DNA from: JACPLA01 sp964602055
Lineage (GTDB): Bacteria > Bacteroidota > Ignavibacteria > UBA10030
DNA: 59,806 nucleotides
Reading direction: 5' to 3'
Assembly: GCA_964602055.1 (NCBI GenBank)
Contig: CAZRPU010000008.1
Span: 1-59,806 of the forward strand
Shown here: positions 59,321 to 59,806 of the stretch, piece by piece
Layout: the number at the start of each line of letters is the position of its first letter
Numbering within the stretch: position 1 is the stretch's first letter
The notes under the pieces: model-generated
What the model was told of the DNA's origin: nothing
Seen by the model: only the letters and a program-made list of their open reading frames with translations
Database searches by the model: none
Made by a program: the position numbers and the translations under genes

Positions 59321-59806
59321 AGGCCACATCACATCAACAACACGGCTTGCGGCAGAATCCTCTGGAACTTCTGATGAAGGAGCACGAAGAGGCGATGAAA
59401 AGGCTCCTTGTTCTGGAGAGCGCGGCCGATTCCATCAAGGAAAACGGGTTTTCAGCAGAAGCATTCGAACAGATCGCTGAAACGATTCGGTGGATGAATA
59501 CGGAGGTGCGGAGGCACACAAAACTTGAAGAGCAATACCTCTTCCCGCTCATCGAGCATCACATGAAGAACCTTGCCGATCAGATGAAGGGAGATCATCA
59601 GGACATGTGGGATTCGTTTTCCGATTTGCTCGACACGGTAAAAGAGGTTGAGGAGGGACGGCTACATGGTACGTCCATTCGAAACATCGTGATTATCGCG
59701 CGAACCATCGCTGAGCAAATGAGAAGTCACATTCGCAGGGAGAATACCATCCTGTATCCCGCTTTGAAGGAACTGATGACGGAACGGGAATCGAAGGGAC
59801 TGCTGG
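59317..59806 (+). CDS. Hemerythrin-like (HHE) protein, 3'-truncated
   Basis: At least 163 residues, cut by the window end. The ATG at 59317 overlaps the beta-gamma stop. It is all helical with ordered iron ligands of the hemerythrin type: LLMKEHEEAM, RRHTKLEEQYLFPLIEHH, KGDHQDMW and RSHIRRENTILYPALKEL. Such proteins bind a diiron centre and sense or carry O2 or NO. Behind oxygen-sensitive 2-oxoacid oxidoreductases it may protect them, by inference. The 3' end is missing. Confidence 0.85.
   Translation, partial: MKATSHQQHGLRQNPLELLMKEHEEAMKRLLVLESAADSIKENGFSAEAFEQIAETIRWMNTEVRRHTKLEEQYLFPLIEHHMKNLADQMKGDHQDMWDSFSDLLDTVKEVEEGRLHGTSIRNIVIIARTIAEQMRSHIRRENTILYPALKELMTERESKGLL

Noticed and set aside
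1..59806. CRISPR arrays, insertion sequences, integrases, tRNA and rRNA genes
   Set aside because: I looked for regular repeat-spacer structure, transposase-like frames, terminal repeats and RNA-gene motifs and saw none.

Overview
The window (about 60 kb, moderately high GC, one 10-N scaffold gap) looks like a contig from an uncultured anaerobic or facultative bacterium of the Bacteroidota/Chlorobiota/Ignavibacteriota type. The hints are LytTR signalling beside LiaF-like proteins, a three-subunit-type Rieske/cytochrome b pair with very large multiheme cytochromes, several ferredoxin-dependent 2-oxoacid oxidoreductases, and short heptameric repeats between genes. Taxonomy is inference; no rRNA or tRNA gene was found to settle it.

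Layout. (1) 1-12530, minus strand, housekeeping and stress genes: a P1-family peptidase fragment, a four-helix-bundle protein, a YbjQ-like protein, a LiaI/LiaF-LytS-LytR-DUF4380-like operon, oligoendopeptidase F, an alpha/beta hydrolase, transketolase 1, an alkyltransferase-like protein, OsmC, UspA and a radical SAM protein. (2) 12638-18819, minus: an alanine dehydrogenase / acetyl-CoA hydrolase-type CoA-transferase / small Cys-rich protein / 86-aa protein operon, then uspA and ccmF (haem lyase). (3) 19070-37745, minus: an electron-transfer block with eight multiheme c-type cytochromes (81 haem motifs by hand count). It includes a beta-barrel plus three cytochromes resembling a porin-cytochrome conduit, an ImcH/NapC-like heptaheme protein with Rieske and cytochrome b, and a CbcL-like cytochrome b/multiheme fusion with a 19-haem partner. 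A PLP aminotransferase and a second transketolase sit in the middle. (4) 37934-43472, minus: UspA, TonB, a DksA-like protein and a stand-alone receiver, then an NtrC-family regulator and a soluble PAS histidine kinase. (5) 43899-59806, plus: a long operon with pyruvate:ferredoxin oxidoreductase, a dihydroorotate-dehydrogenase-like protein, three small Cys-rich proteins, MaeB malic enzyme, two 2-oxoacid:ferredoxin oxidoreductases (KorDABC-like, and KorA plus a fused beta-gamma subunit) and a hemerythrin-like protein.

How it may work together. Eight -24/-12 (sigma-54 type) promoter candidates, each placed before a transcription unit, and a recurring dyad of the form TTNCC-N6-GGGAA are found from 15.8 to 43.9 kb. 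The only sigma-54 activator visible in the window is the NtrC-family protein at 40689-42062, whose kinase gene has one of these promoters and two of these dyads. My main hypothesis is that this two-component pair controls a locus-wide regulon. That regulon would join low-potential carbon metabolism (2-oxoacid:ferredoxin oxidoreductases, malic enzyme, alanine and CoA-transferase steps, transketolase) to haem maturation and to a multiheme route for electrons to the cell surface. Four small proteins with the exact spacing C-x2-C-x8-C-x7-C (six copies in total) accompany two of these operons and look like an undescribed metal- or cluster-binding family.
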